Shown piece after piece: positions 1-8,414 of a stretch of 36,732 bases of DNA (position 1 is the first letter of the stretch; every line of letters starts with the position of its first letter). The position numbers and the translations under genes were made by a program. The notes below the pieces were generated by a model. The model saw only the letters and a list, made by a program, of their open reading frames with translations, searched no databases and was not told where the DNA came from. Source of the stretch: Desulfohalobiaceae bacterium S24 (GTDB lineage Bacteria; Desulfobacterota; Desulfovibrionia; Desulfovibrionales; Desulfothermaceae); contig JAABTT010000032.1 in NCBI GenBank assembly GCA_011389765.1, positions 1 to 36,732 on the forward strand, given 5' to 3'.

Positions 1-119
1 GCGTCTGATTCGAGACCGAACTCAGGCCGAAGCACTCCGCATGCGATTGCCTGCTTCCGTTCCCCCTTGGACCGGCTTGTGTTCACCGCCACAATGCAAG
101 CATCAGACTTTTCAGACAT
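1..119 (-). CDS. MOSC-domain protein, N-terminal 39 residues (partial)
   Basis: Read on the minus strand, an ATG at 119 is preceded by a good ribosome binding site (AGAGGAG). It opens a frame that stays open to the window edge. The peptide begins MSEKSDACIVAVNTSRSKGE and goes on to a G-L-E-S-D stretch. This matches the start of stand-alone MOSC-domain proteins (a first beta strand with V-x-A-V-N, then a glycine-rich G-(I/L)-E-x-D segment before the usual A-H-A-G). MOSC proteins are sulfur-carrier proteins linked to molybdenum cofactor chemistry. Only the first quarter is visible, so the cysteine and core fold cannot be checked. The assignment is by family resemblance. Confidence 0.6.
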   Translation of the reverse strand, partial: MSEKSDACIVAVNTSRSKGERKQAIACGVLRPEFGLESD

Positions 120-260
120 AACCACTGCTCCTCTTTTGAGATTTGCCTTCGAAGAGGGATATGCAATTGAGGGGACAGCGTCCCCATTTTTTCAAGCGTT
201 CTTACTCAGGGCTGACAACAGGCTCTTCAATTGCGGGTACAGTGTGTGCTGTTGTTGGGC

Positions 261-566
261 TCAGTTTCTCTGATTTCTGAGTCTTGTCTGGTCTGCGATG
301 TATTGGCTTCGAGCATTGCCGTCAAGTGGGATTCCCTGTTTCGCACACCAAGCAATCAGGTCCTCAACATCGATATCGATTTTGATGGGGTTATGTCCTG
401 CTGCTCGGATTCTGTCCAGCGACGTCTCCGCTTGGGCCAGCCACTCTGCATGGGTCGATTCAAGTTCATCACGATCAACAGACTCCGCGAACAGCAGTGC
501 CCATTGCTCGGGTCGATACCATCCGACACCAAGCACCGACTTTGGATTCTTTGCTTTCTTCTTCAT
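261..566 (-). CDS. small conserved-looking protein of unknown function
   Basis: This 101-residue soluble protein starts at an ATG preceded by AAGGAG at a good distance. It has a basic start (MKKKAKNPKS), a G-V-G-W-Y-x-P-E-Q-W motif near residues 13-22, an acidic helical middle and a D-I-D-V-E-D-L-I-x-W-C segment near 64-73. No signal peptide or membrane segment is seen. I do not recognise a characterised family. It lies among toxin-antitoxin genes on the same strand, about 80 bp downstream of the HicB-like gene, so it could be an accessory or antitoxin-like gene, but nothing in the sequence shows this. The composition is that of a real protein and the RBS supports translation. Confidence 0.6.
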   Translation of the reverse strand: MKKKAKNPKSVLGVGWYRPEQWALLFAESVDRDELESTHAEWLAQAETSLDRIRAAGHNPIKIDIDVEDLIAWCAKQGIPLDGNARSQYIADQTRLRNQRN

Positions 567-650
567 TCTACTCCTTGACTCAACGGTGCCCCTAAGCCGC
601 GAGGAACGAGCGTCGGCTTGAGGGGCTGGTTGTGCGAAATGTGCCGTTGA

Positions 651-869
651 TTAGGCATACGCAAGACTGCCTTTCGGCTGAGGAATAGGCCTATCGAGTC
701 TTGTGGCAGTTTCGATCCACTCATCGATAATTTGTTCCGCATTGATTAGGGCCTCTTGGTAGGTCTTCCCGTCCGCCATGCATCCGGGGCGTTCCGGCAC
801 CTCGGCCACAAATGAATTGTCCTCAGAACTCCAAAAAATTATAATTTTGTATTTTTTTTCCATCGTCAT
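651..869 (-). CDS. HicB-family antitoxin-like protein
   Basis: This 72-residue protein has the HicB partial RNase-H-like fold signature: a first strand (K-Y-K-I-I-I-F-W), then S-x-E-D-N-S-F-V-A-E-V-P-E-R-P-G-C-x-A-D-G, then a helix with Q-E-A-L-x-N-A-E-Q-I-I-D-E-W. It ends in R-P-I-P-Q-P-K, as HicB-like proteins usually do. No extra C-terminal DNA-binding domain is present, so it is the short form often found without a classical HicA. The ATG overlaps the stop of the upstream minus-strand frame as ATGA, pointing to translational coupling with the broken gene at 866-1110. No HicA (GSH-motif dsRBD toxin) is seen nearby. The role as an antitoxin is by family only. Confidence 0.75.
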   Translation of the reverse strand: MTMEKKYKIIIFWSSEDNSFVAEVPERPGCMADGKTYQEALINAEQIIDEWIETATRLDRPIPQPKGSLAYA

Positions 870-1110
870 TCTCCAATTCTGTATTTGAAAATGGTCTTGT
901 ATCTCCTGATGATCAGCCCATAAGCCAAATCGCCCGCACCTGAAAACTCCAAAAAGACAAAGTGATCAAACTTCTCATAAGACCGTTCACCTGGATTGCT
1001 GGGGGGGAATGGTTCAACCGGATAATAGACCCGTCAAATTCTTCCAGGACTACGAAAGACCAGACCTCATCATCACGCCAAGTCTTCACGTGCAGGGCTG
1101 AGAAGCTCAA
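866..1110 (-). pseudogene. frameshifted small gene upstream of hicB-like (unknown family)
   Basis: Two minus-strand frames join at a run of seven G (1001-1007 on the plus strand). The first reads from about 1110 (TTG start) through V-K-T-W-R-D-D-E-V-W-S-F to I-I-R-L-N-H-S-P-P. The second continues with E-R-S-Y-E-K-F-D-H-F-V-F-L-E-F-S-G, ends K-Y-R-I-G-E, and stops in an ATGA overlap with the HicB-like gene. One extra base in the G run would fuse them into a protein of about 80 residues. The coupling makes it the likely partner of the HicB-like gene. I do not recognise the family, and it lacks HicA features. The open frame extends upstream into the repeat at 1148 without an ATG, so the original 5' end may be lost. 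Confidence 0.5.
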
Positions 1111-1147
1111 GAGCGAATGTCTGGTGATGATGAAGTCAAAGGTATTT

Positions 1148-1235
1148 ATAGGATGCGATGTTTCGAGAATACTTCAGCTATGGTTGCTTATTTCTGGCCT
1201 CCATTAGTGTACACTGATATCCGTAAACTACACTC
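1148..1235. repeat. 88-bp dispersed repeat, copy 1
   Basis: 1148-1216 matches 10958-11026 at all but one position. After that the match continues with several differences to 1235 (equivalent to 11045). It contains the 10-bp palindrome AGTGTACACT (1206-1215), and AGTGTA here can pair with TACACT at 1229-1234. In this copy the repeat lies between the toxin-antitoxin terminator and the truncated 5' side of the broken gene at 866-1110. Confidence 0.85.
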
Positions 1236-1245
1236 AAGCTCATGC

Positions 1246-1274
1246 AAAAAGCCAGCGCCAAAGCCCTGGCTTTT
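1246..1274 (-). terminator. rho-independent terminator downstream of the parE-like gene
   Basis: An 8-bp stem AAAGCCAG/CTGGCTTT encloses a 10-nt loop and is flanked by A- and T-runs on both sides, so it can work in both directions. It lies about 55 bp after the stop of the ParE-like toxin gene, the probable user. Confidence 0.7.
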
Positions 1275-1328
1275 ATACGTCACATTTTATAGTGATCCAA
1301 GTTATTTCTTCCTTATTATTCTCTTTGA

Positions 1329-1619
1329 TTATTTCAGCCGTTCCGATATCCATTTTGGATTTTGGCGGCAGTCGAGTACAGCTCGGACTCGGGCAATACC
1401 ATCCTCAATGCAATAGTAGACTGCCCAGGGAAACCGTTTGGAAAGGAGGCGATGATAGCCGTTGTGGATGGTATGAATGCCGCCATAAAGACGCAATGAC
1501 TGAATATCGGACCACAGAGAATCAAGGAAATAGTCGCCAAGACCTTCGGCTTGTAGTTCATAGAAACGAAACCCGTCTGCCAAGTCAGCAGTTGCCTCCT
1601 CAAGAACTTGAACCCTCAT
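1329..1619 (-). CDS. ParE/RelE-superfamily toxin
   Basis: This 96-residue protein has the plasmid-stabilisation (ParE/RelE) pattern. It starts V-Q-V-L-E-E-A-T-A-D-L-A-D-G-F-x-F-Y-E, and the helix ends in G-L-G-D-Y-F-L-D-S-L. Then follow R-L-L-S-K-R-F-P-W-A-V-Y-Y and a final strand V-R-A-V-L-D-C-R-Q-N-P. R-F-P-(F/W/Y)-x-(V/I)-Y-Y is typical of this family, and members act on DNA gyrase or on ribosome-bound mRNA. The ATG overlaps the stop of the antitoxin gene by four bases (ATGA), the usual coupling in this family. It appears full length and intact. Whether it is a gyrase poison or an mRNase cannot be told from sequence alone. Confidence 0.85.
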   Translation of the reverse strand: MRVQVLEEATADLADGFRFYELQAEGLGDYFLDSLWSDIQSLRLYGGIHTIHNGYHRLLSKRFPWAVYYCIEDGIARVRAVLDCRQNPKWISERLK

Positions 1620-1834
1620 TTGATTTTTTCCCTCACAGCATTTTTGGCTTCTGCTACATCCAAAAAACGTGATGTCCCTTCGGAGATTCGCTTTTCTCGA
1701 GTTCGTAATACATCTGCGTGCCAGGATGGAGAGGGTATATTCTCTGGTGTGTCGACTATATCTGCCCAGATTTCTTCGATTGCTTGCAGCTTGTCTTCGA
1801 CGCTCATTTTGTCCAATGGAATGCTAAAGTTCAT
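1616..1834 (-). CDS. addiction-module antitoxin (short ParD/RelB-type component)
   Basis: This 72-residue acidic/basic helical protein starts M-N-F-S-I-P-L-D-K-M-S-V-E-D-K-L. It has the E-E-I-W-x-D-I segment and P-S-P-x-W-H-x-D-V-L near residue 36-44, the hallmark of the 'putative addiction module component' family found directly upstream of ParE/RelE toxins. The ATG has GGAGG at an ideal distance. The downstream toxin starts inside its stop codon, so the two form one operon. By family, it neutralises the toxin and probably represses its own promoter, which would lie in 1835-1930. Confidence 0.85.
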   Translation of the reverse strand: MNFSIPLDKMSVEDKLQAIEEIWADIVDTPENIPSPSWHADVLRTREKRISEGTSRFLDVAEAKNAVREKIK

Positions 1835-2213
1835 GATAAGCCTCCAACTATGTTCAAAAGATCCAATCGGCGATTGCCGATACCACCGGCTTTAACCAAT
1901 ATGCAGATGTTCCCCGAGAATGTCAATCGGTAGGAAGGCGAGATGATCATGGCTTGTTTTTGGCAGAGATGCTGTGGAGCATAGGTTTGATATTCCTAAC
2001 AAATATTAAAAGGGACTACTACATGTCGATAGCCGTATGGTGCGCTCGAACTCCTTCAATACTTCCTCTTGGCTATACCCTTTTTGATGGTTGCAGCGAT
2101 CTCTTTGATTTTTCGAGTTGCTAAAAATACCCGAAAAATCACCTTGCTTTGCACATAGGTCTAAGCTTTAATGTTTATATGATCCCTGACTTCACCATGA
2201 AATAGGATTTTTT
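1835..2213. other. intergenic region with a possible small decayed frame
   Basis: This divergent region lies between the toxin-antitoxin operon and the first kinase and must hold both promoters. On the minus strand, between about 2150 and 2009, two frames join at an A/G run. They would give a short helical peptide (A-T-R-K-I-K-E-I-A-A-T-I-K-K, then G-Y-S-Q-E-E-V-L-K-E-F-E-R-T-I-R-L-S-T). It looks like a remnant of a small gene that I cannot name. Nothing else is recognisable. Confidence 0.3.
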
Positions 2214-4130
2214 ATGACTCCTGAAAGACCAGACAAGCCATCAGGCGAACAATTCCAACAGTATAGGCTTTCTTTTGAGCAGGCCCCCGTTGCAATGGCT
2301 TTCGCTGCATCTGACGGGTGCCCCGTGGAGGTCAACGACCCCTTCTGTTCCCTGCTTGGATACTCCCGTGAAGAACTCCAGGGCATGACCTTTCCGGAAT
2401 TCACCCATCCCGAGGACCTTCAGACTGACATTTCTTTGTACAGACAGCTGATTCGAGGCGAAATCCCTTCCTACTCCCTGGAAAAACGCTACCTCCACAA
2501 GGACGGCAGTGTGGTGCACGCCATTCTCACCGTGACTGCAATCCGGAACGAGACAGGCAATGTTCAGCATTTTTTCGCGGTGATAGAAGACATCACGGAG
2601 TTCAAGCAAATCCAGGCGACACTCTTGGACAGCGAGGAGAAATTTTCCAAAGCCTTTTTCAGAAGCCCGGCCTTTTTGATCATTACGGAAATGGAAACCG
2701 GCAAGATCCTCGAAGTCAACCAAGCCTACACCGACATGATCGGCTATACCCGCGACGAAATCATAGGCCATTCGGCTCTTGGCCTCGGTGTCCTCAAACC
2801 TGAAGACCGGGCCAACTATATCGCTCAACTCAAGACAAACGGATATGTTCAAGATCGAGAAATGCAAGGGACGGACAGAGAGGGCCGACCTGTATGGACT
2901 ATCGTCTCTTCGCAATTGATGGAGTACAAAGACCGGCCGTGCCTTATCTCGTCCGGCGTGGAGATCACCTCCCGAAAAGCTTTGGAGATTGAAACCAAAC
3001 GGGCCAATCAGGCCAAGTCCGAATTCTTGGCCAACTTGAGCCATGAATTCAGGACCCCTCTCAATGGGATCACGGGCATGATCAACCTGGCCCGCATGAA
3101 GACAGAAGACGACTCGATAAAAAAGTACCTGGACAATGCCTCTCGCTCCGCTGATCAGCTTCTGGAGCTTTTGAACAAAGCCATGGATCTTTCAGGACTC
3201 CGCGCCGGGCAAATCTCAGTGAACAGGAAGCCATTTTGCCTGTCCCAGCTCCTTGAATTGTGTATGGAGCCCTACAACCCACTGGCCAAAGAAAAAGGAC
3301 TTCAACTGTCCAGTACCCTCGGGCGCGTTCCTTCTGAATATCTTCTGGGCGATGACGGACATCTGGGACACGTCATCACGAATATCCTGGACAACGCGGT
3401 CAAATTCACCGAACAGGGCAAAATCGGAATTCTGGTGGATACGCTTTCCAAAGACGGCCAAAGCCCGGTCATGATCCAATTTGAAGTTCGGGATACTGGA
3501 ATCGGGATACCTGAGCCTCAGCTGGAGCATCTCTTCGAGCCATTCGCCTGCACCTGTTCCTCTTGTCATGAAAAATTCGGAAGTTCGGGGATGGGACTGG
3601 CCATAGCCAAGCAGCTTGTCGAGCTCATGGGCGGGAGCATGAAAGCTGAAAGCACAGAGGGTCAAGGAACAGCTATTGCCTTTCAGCTGGCCTTCGAGCC
3701 TGCAAAACCAGAAGATGTTCATATTCAGGACACCGATCGTGAACAACGGCTCTTCGGCAGAAAACTGCGGATACTTGTGGCCGAAGATAACGTAATGAAC
3801 CAAATCTTCATCCTGGATCTTCTGGAAAGTGCCGGGCACGAAGTGGTTTTGACCGCAAATGGGCTGGAGGTCCTTGAAAAACTGCCAGAGGATCAATTTG
3901 ATCTTGTACTCATGGACATCCGTATGCCCAAGATGGACGGTGAGCTTGCCGCCAAGACAATCCGGAACACGCCCCCTGAGGGTGTCGATCCCAATATTCC
4001 GATCATCGCCCTTTCCGCCTTTTCTCGGCAGGAACAGATCGAAAGTGCCCTGCAATCCGGATGCAATGCCTATCTCACGAAGCCACTGAATATCGAAAGC
4101 CTGAACCAGGCCCTCGCCAGCCTCGCCTGA
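2214..4130 (+). CDS. hybrid histidine kinase (PAS-PAS-HisKA-HATPase-receiver)
   Basis: This 638-residue cytoplasmic protein has no signal peptide or membrane segment. PAS 1 is about residues 15-130 and PAS 2 about 140-255. The HisKA box N-L-S-H-E-F-R-T-P-L-N-G has phospho-acceptor H277. The ATPase domain has the N box (I-L-D-N-A-V-K-F), G1 D-T-G-I-G-I-P, and G-S-S-G-M-G-L-A-I. The receiver, about 516-637, has the acidic pair near E524/D525, phospho-acceptor D568 and K623. The ATP-lid segment that normally reads F-S-Q-A-D-S-S carries C446, C448, C451 and H452 (C-x-C-x-x-C-H) with no length change, which is unusual. It is transcribed alone, away from the toxin-antitoxin operon. Its partner histidine-phosphotransfer protein and output are not in the window. 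Confidence 0.93.
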   Translation: MTPERPDKPSGEQFQQYRLSFEQAPVAMAFAASDGCPVEVNDPFCSLLGYSREELQGMTFPEFTHPEDLQTDISLYRQLIRGEIPSYSLEKRYLHKDGSVVHAILTVTAIRNETGNVQHFFAVIEDITEFKQIQATLLDSEEKFSKAFFRSPAFLIITEMETGKILEVNQAYTDMIGYTRDEIIGHSALGLGVLKPEDRANYIAQLKTNGYVQDREMQGTDREGRPVWTIVSSQLMEYKDRPCLISSGVEITSRKALEIETKRANQAKSEFLANLSHEFRTPLNGITGMINLARMKTEDDSIKKYLDNASRSADQLLELLNKAMDLSGLRAGQISVNRKPFCLSQLLELCMEPYNPLAKEKGLQLSSTLGRVPSEYLLGDDGHLGHVITNILDNAVKFTEQGKIGILVDTLSKDGQSPVMIQFEVRDTGIGIPEPQLEHLFEPFACTCSSCHEKFGSSGMGLAIAKQLVELMGGSMKAESTEGQGTAIAFQLAFEPAKPEDVHIQDTDREQRLFGRKLRILVAEDNVMNQIFILDLLESAGHEVVLTANGLEVLEKLPEDQFDLVLMDIRMPKMDGELAAKTIRNTPPEGVDPNIPIIALSAFSRQEQIESALQSGCNAYLTKPLNIESLNQALASLA

Positions 4131-4296
4131 AAATGTCAGGGTAGGTCAGATGTTTTTTCCATTTAGGCTTACTCCACAAAAAAATTGCTCATATGCACCA
4201 TTGCGTGCCACTCTCTATAGGAGTCCCATAGACCTTAGATTTTGAACTCTGCATATGGTATGCTCCATTTTCAAAAGACCTGGACTATACCAGGTG

Positions 4297-4345
4297 AATA
4301 GCCGTAAACTACACTCTCCTTTGAGCAAATGAGCGTATGGTCATA
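4297..4345. repeat. kinase-tail repeat (short relative of the 88-bp repeat)
   Basis: After the stop of the second kinase (minus strand), 4300-4345 resembles 11030-11074 after the stop of the third kinase. Both have CCGTA, then a CACTCTCC-T-TT block, then ATGGTC-T-TCAG before the shared gene end. GCCGTAAACTACACTC here also matches 1221-1235 of repeat copy 1. The longer upstream part of the 88-bp repeat is absent. Confidence 0.6.
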
Positions 4346-6349
4346 TCAGTTTTCTTCATCCAGGACCTTTCGAACTTTGACCGAAAGATCCTGCTTCGAA
4401 AAGGGTTTCTGAATAAAATTAATCCCTTGGTCCAACACCCCGTGATGCGCGATTGCGTTTGCCGTATAGCCGGACATGAACAGCCATTTGAGATCCGGAT
4501 ACAGCGACAGGAGTTTACCGGCCAGATCCCGTCCGTTCATCTCGGGCATGACCACATCCGTGATCAAGAGATGGATCTCGTTTCCGTGCCTTCGGGCCAG
4601 CTCCATGGCTTTCCCGGGCGTGAGCGCCGCCAGAACTGTATAACCCAGGCCTTCCAGCATGACCCGGGTCATCTGCAGGATGGTTGCTTCGTCTTCCACC
4701 AGCAGGATGGTTTCACTGCCAAAGCTCTCGGAGGCTTCAGCCTGTTCCGCCCGGTCAGGCCTGTCCACGGTCTGGTGGCGGGGCAGATAGATTCTGACGA
4801 TCGTTCCGTGGCCCGGCTCCGAGTAAATATTGATAAAACCTTTATTTTGTTTAACAATGCCGTAGACTGTGGCCAGTCCGAGGCCGGTACCCTTTCCGAC
4901 TTCCTTGGTGGTAAAAAACGGTTCAAACAGATTCTTTTGGGTCTCTTCATCCATGCCGCAGCCGTTGTCGCTGACCGCCAGCAGAACGAAGTCGCCGGGG
5001 ACAAACCCGGGATGTTCTGCACAGTAGGCTTCGTCAAAGTGCACCTTGCCTGTTTCTATGGCCAGCCTGCCCACCCCGGCGATGGCGTCCCGGGCGTTGA
5101 CGCTCAGGTTGGCCAGGATCTGATCGATCTGGGACGCATCCACTTTGACGGGCCAGAGGTCCAATCCGGGTTTCCAGACCAGTTCGATATCTTCGCCGAT
5201 GAGCCGGTGCAGCATCTTGAGCATCTCTTCCACGGTTTCGTTGAGATCCAAAACCCGGGGCGAGATGGTTTGCTTGCGGGCGAACGCCAAGAGTTGGCGG
5301 ACCACATTGGCGGAGCGCTGGGCCGCCTTCTGAATTTCCCGGAGATTGTCCTGCAGCCGCTGGTTCGAGCCTGCTTGATCCAGGGCCATCTCGGCGTTGC
5401 CGAGGATCACGCTGAGCATGTTGTTGAAATCATGGGCCACCCCGCCGGCCAGGCGGCCGACGGACTCTATCTTTTGGGACTGGCGAAGATGGGTTTCAAT
5501 ATTCTTCTGTTCGGTAATATCCAGGAGGTACCCTCTGATGGTGATCAAATTCCCGTCATCATCAAAAAAACCGACGGCATTTTCTATGATGCGGATGGGG
5601 GTGCCGTCCATTTTCCGCATATTCGATTCAAACCGCTGAATGCCTGTTTGTTCGTATATGGTTTGAATGAATTCATCCCTGCGGTCTGGATTTTCATACA
5701 AAGAGACCACCGAAGTATCGAGTGCCTCCTGTCTGGATGAAAATCCGAACATGTCCACGTATTCTTGGTTGCAGTCCAGCAGTCCTCCTTTCGGTTCGGA
5801 AATGAAGGCACCGGATAGAATTTCCTCAAAATAATCCCGATATCGTCTTTCGCTCTCCCGAACCTTTTCCTCGCTTTTCTTGCGCTCTGTTATGTCATGC
5901 ATGGCAATGACGGCGCCCATGACCTCACCTTCAGCATTGACAAGGGTCTGTCCGTTGCATTCCATGAAACGGGCAGGGCCGTGCTTTGGGACTGTTACAA
6001 TCTCGGCATTGTGGACCCGATCCCCCTGAAGAGCCCGGAACAAAGGAATTTCCTCAGTGGGCAGCGGAGTGATACCGTCCGTCCGGTACAGGCTGTAGTA
6101 CTCAGACCATTGCTGCGGGGGAATAGGGTGCTCGGGGATACCGTGTAAGCGCCTGGCCGAGTCATTGAATCGAATCAGCCGGCCGTTTTTATCGCAAATG
6201 ACGATGGCCTCGCCAATGGTGTCAAGGACCACGGACAGGAAGGAACGTTTGCCTGCAAGGGTCTCCTCGGCCTGCCTGCGTTCAGTCTCAGCGCTTTGTA
6301 AGGCCTGTATTTGTTCTAACAGTTCTTGATATGTGGGCTTTTCCGTCAT
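4346..6349 (-). CDS. hybrid histidine kinase (two PAS, HisKA, HATPase, receiver)
   Basis: This 667-residue protein has no membrane segments. A short N-terminal coiled coil (1-35) is followed by PAS 1 at about 36-155, ending in the PAC motif H-D-I-T-E-R-K, and PAS 2 at about 165-282. The HisKA has G-G-V-A-H-D-F-N-N with H306, and the ATPase has N418, D-N-G-C-G-M and G-K-G-T-G-L-G-L. The receiver, about 545-665, has D598 and K648. The H-D-F-N-N box marks it as the sensor type often found with a C-terminal receiver. From residue 291 to the end it aligns without gaps, mostly identically, to the C-terminal 377 residues of the third kinase (11075-13444), while the PAS regions are unrelated. The ligand is unknown. 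Confidence 0.93.
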   Translation of the reverse strand: MTEKPTYQELLEQIQALQSAETERRQAEETLAGKRSFLSVVLDTIGEAIVICDKNGRLIRFNDSARRLHGIPEHPIPPQQWSEYYSLYRTDGITPLPTEEIPLFRALQGDRVHNAEIVTVPKHGPARFMECNGQTLVNAEGEVMGAVIAMHDITERKKSEEKVRESERRYRDYFEEILSGAFISEPKGGLLDCNQEYVDMFGFSSRQEALDTSVVSLYENPDRRDEFIQTIYEQTGIQRFESNMRKMDGTPIRIIENAVGFFDDDGNLITIRGYLLDITEQKNIETHLRQSQKIESVGRLAGGVAHDFNNMLSVILGNAEMALDQAGSNQRLQDNLREIQKAAQRSANVVRQLLAFARKQTISPRVLDLNETVEEMLKMLHRLIGEDIELVWKPGLDLWPVKVDASQIDQILANLSVNARDAIAGVGRLAIETGKVHFDEAYCAEHPGFVPGDFVLLAVSDNGCGMDEETQKNLFEPFFTTKEVGKGTGLGLATVYGIVKQNKGFINIYSEPGHGTIVRIYLPRHQTVDRPDRAEQAEASESFGSETILLVEDEATILQMTRVMLEGLGYTVLAALTPGKAMELARRHGNEIHLLITDVVMPEMNGRDLAGKLLSLYPDLKWLFMSGYTANAIAHHGVLDQGINFIQKPFSKQDLSVKVRKVLDEEN

Positions 6350-6466
6350 AAGCAGTCAATTTTTACCTGGTTTTCAGTTATTGTATTGCTGGATTGCTGG
6401 GGTCGGGCCGCATTCTATTTTGCCATATGGCCCTTGTGGGTCAGTCGATCCAAGAGAGCCGCGGCG

Positions 6467-8152
6467 CTATTTTATTTTGTATCTCCGATGTCGTATGTTG
6501 CGCATAGCGGCGTAGGACGCAGCGCTCAGGCGTGCCAGCAGCAAGGCGCAGGCGGCCACGACCAGGAGCAGGCGACCGCCGTGAGGGGACTCGCTCGCCA
6601 GGATGCGGCTCAGATGGAGGAGCGGGATGGCCGCGAAGGCCACGGTCATGATCGCGCCGAGCACTCCGTACCACCAGAATAAACGCCGCTCGCGCAGTGT
6701 CGCGCGGACGTCGTTGTCATCACCGAAGCCCAGCCAACCCAGCAGACGTCGCCGCAGAAAGGCAAAGGACCTGGCCCGGAGCTGGGGAATTCGCGTGATG
6801 TCCAGAAGCATGTAGTAGGCGTCCATCTTGATGAACGGGTTGAAGTTCATCGCCAGCCCGAAGAAGTTGAAGATGCTGAAGGCGACGAAGATTTCCCCCC
6901 ACATACCCCCGCCGTCCACCAGTGCGCCGGCCGCCCATAGCCCCATCCCGAAAATGGCGAAGGAGACGAGCGGACCGGCCAGGGAGACAAGCAGCCGCTG
7001 GCGTTTTTCCGGAAACGTGTAGGCCGCGGTGGTGTCGCAAAAAAAGATGAAGGACGTCAAGTAGAACATGAGGCCCATGCGCGGCGTCGCGCCGCCGAAG
7101 TGTTTGCAGGCCACGCCGTGCCCGATTTCGTGGAGGCTGATATGGACAAGCAGGAGCAGGTAGAGGGGCAGCAGCATGACCGGGTTGGCGAACAGGGCCT
7201 GCTCCAGCCCCGCCACTGCGAGGCGAAAGGCGTCGAAATGGAGTACCAGGGGCGTTATTCCGGAGATGCCCGCCATCAGCAGCAGCGAGACCCCCAAGGG
7301 GGTGAAAAAGAACCGAGTCCGGCGATGAGCCGCGGTGACAATCTTGTCTGCGTTGGGTATGGAGAAGCTTGGATTCAGTACACCGCGAAGGATGGCTTTC
7401 CAGCGCGGCTGCCTCCGACCGTCCTCTGAGGTCGCGAGCATGCCGTGCGTTTCGAGCTGTTCGTAGAGCCTGGCCGGCAGGTCGGGCGAGACCAGGCCAA
7501 TGGCGTCCACGTGATCCATGTACAGGTCGTGGAAGGTTTTGATGCCGTCCATGTTCTGAACGAAGAAGGTCTCGCTGGGGCCGAGCATAAGCACACCGGC
7601 GCCGGTTTTCTGAAGCACGGAGCGGGGCGGGCCGTCCTCGGCGCGGTCCAGGTGCAGGTGCAAGCCCTTGCCCAGTTCGGGCTTGATCGCCATGGCCCAG
7701 AGCCGCTTTTCCTGCCCCTCCTCACGCAGGTAATGCATGATGCTGAGCACCCGTCGGTTGCCGCTGACACGGAAGAAGACGCGGTCCATCTGCTTCTTGA
7801 TCAGGAAGAGCCACAGGGCGTCCACGGTCACGTCATCCAGGTCCGCGGCTTCCTGGGGAATCTCGTATTCCTCAGCGTCAAAGGGGTTGAGGGGGATCTT
7901 GCCGTCGTATTCGATCTCGATGACCGCGGCTTGGCCCTTGAAATTAAAGTATACATGGAAGGGCGTGTCCAGACCGGTCTCCTCGATCACGCGGATGAGT
8001 TCCTCGCAGGCCTCCATGACCGAGAACATGATTCGTTCCTCCAGGGACTTGGAGAAGCCGACCACAGAGGCGTAGCGCTGCACGCCCTCGCGCAGAAAGG
8101 CGAGCCAGCGACGGTCGGGCGGCAACTGCAGGGCGATGTGGTTGACGTCCAT
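6467..8152 (-). CDS. fused ATPase-like / PqqD-like / M50 peptidase membrane protein of a peptide-maturation locus
   Basis: I choose the ATG at 8152 (561 residues): GGAGAG precedes it at a good distance, and the extra upstream 35 residues look non-coding. The N-terminal part (about 35-130) resembles an RsbW-type ATPase fold: E-E-R-I-M-F-S-V-M-E-A-C-E-E-L-I, then E-I-E-Y-D-G-K-I-P. Residues about 180-245 look like a PqqD/RiPP-recognition winged helix (G-A-G-V-L-M-L-G, I-K-T-F-H-D-L-Y, L-Y-E-Q-L-E-T-H-G-M-L). From about 280 a multi-pass membrane domain carries the M50 zinc site H-E-I-G-H at 341-345 and N-F-N-P-F-I-K-M-D at 436-444. M50 proteins of this type accompany ribosomal peptide loci and are thought to process or export the peptide. 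It lies downstream of the NHLP precursor on the same strand. The substrate assignment is inference from neighbourhood. Confidence 0.8.
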   Translation of the reverse strand: MDVNHIALQLPPDRRWLAFLREGVQRYASVVGFSKSLEERIMFSVMEACEELIRVIEETGLDTPFHVYFNFKGQAAVIEIEYDGKIPLNPFDAEEYEIPQEAADLDDVTVDALWLFLIKKQMDRVFFRVSGNRRVLSIMHYLREEGQEKRLWAMAIKPELGKGLHLHLDRAEDGPPRSVLQKTGAGVLMLGPSETFFVQNMDGIKTFHDLYMDHVDAIGLVSPDLPARLYEQLETHGMLATSEDGRRQPRWKAILRGVLNPSFSIPNADKIVTAAHRRTRFFFTPLGVSLLLMAGISGITPLVLHFDAFRLAVAGLEQALFANPVMLLPLYLLLLVHISLHEIGHGVACKHFGGATPRMGLMFYLTSFIFFCDTTAAYTFPEKRQRLLVSLAGPLVSFAIFGMGLWAAGALVDGGGMWGEIFVAFSIFNFFGLAMNFNPFIKMDAYYMLLDITRIPQLRARSFAFLRRRLLGWLGFGDDNDVRATLRERRLFWWYGVLGAIMTVAFAAIPLLHLSRILASESPHGGRLLLVVAACALLLARLSAASYAAMRNIRHRRYKIK

Positions 8153-8162
8153 GCTCTCTCCG

Positions 8163-8351
8163 TCATTTCCCCAGCACGAACGCGTCGACAAAGGGCTCGA
8201 CGCTTCGGAAATACACATACGCTGTGGGGACATACTTCCATTGAAATACCTGCCCACGCCGTCCCAAGTGATGACGATAAAAGCCCCCGGATACCTGGAG
8301 TGTCCCGGCGCCTGATTCAGCGTTCTCGCGTCGCCGCCTTGAGTCGATCAT
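8163..8351 (-). CDS. possible small ORF between the precursor and protease genes
   Basis: This 62-residue frame fills most of the gap between the precursor peptide gene and the M50 protein, and stops 10 bases before the M50 start codon. Its second half (R-R-G-Q-V-F-Q-W-K-Y-V-P-T-A-Y-V-Y-F-R-S-V-E-P-F-V-D-A-F-V-L-G-K) has a protein-like composition; the first half is arginine-rich and less convincing. No good RBS is seen. If real, it would be translationally coupled to the M50 gene. It may be a remnant of a longer gene or chance, and I recognise no family. Confidence 0.25.
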   Translation of the reverse strand: MIDSRRRRENAESGAGTLQVSGGFYRHHLGRRGQVFQWKYVPTAYVYFRSVEPFVDAFVLGK

Positions 8352-8414
8352 CCATGCTTCTGACGATAAACAGGCGCGGTTCCGGTTGACGGAGCCGGAC
8401 GAAGAGCAGGGGGG

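Noticed and set aside
651..1110. Classical HicAB pair
   Set aside because: The upstream frame lacks the HicA features (dsRBD-like G-S-H motif) and is frameshifted; only a HicB-like protein is supported.
3549..3569. Cytochrome c haem site in the first kinase
   Set aside because: C-x-x-C-H is present but there is no signal peptide or periplasmic domain, so covalent haem attachment is not expected.
2241..4055. Long minus-strand frames inside the first kinase gene
   Set aside because: They are shadows of a highly conserved plus-strand coding frame and show no protein-like motifs.
4337..5740. 467-codon plus-strand frame over the second kinase
   Set aside because: It mirrors the antisense of a clear histidine kinase with all motifs on the minus strand.
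7445..8389. 314-codon plus-strand frame over the M50 gene
   Set aside because: Antisense to a protein with zinc-site motifs; composition typical of a shadow.
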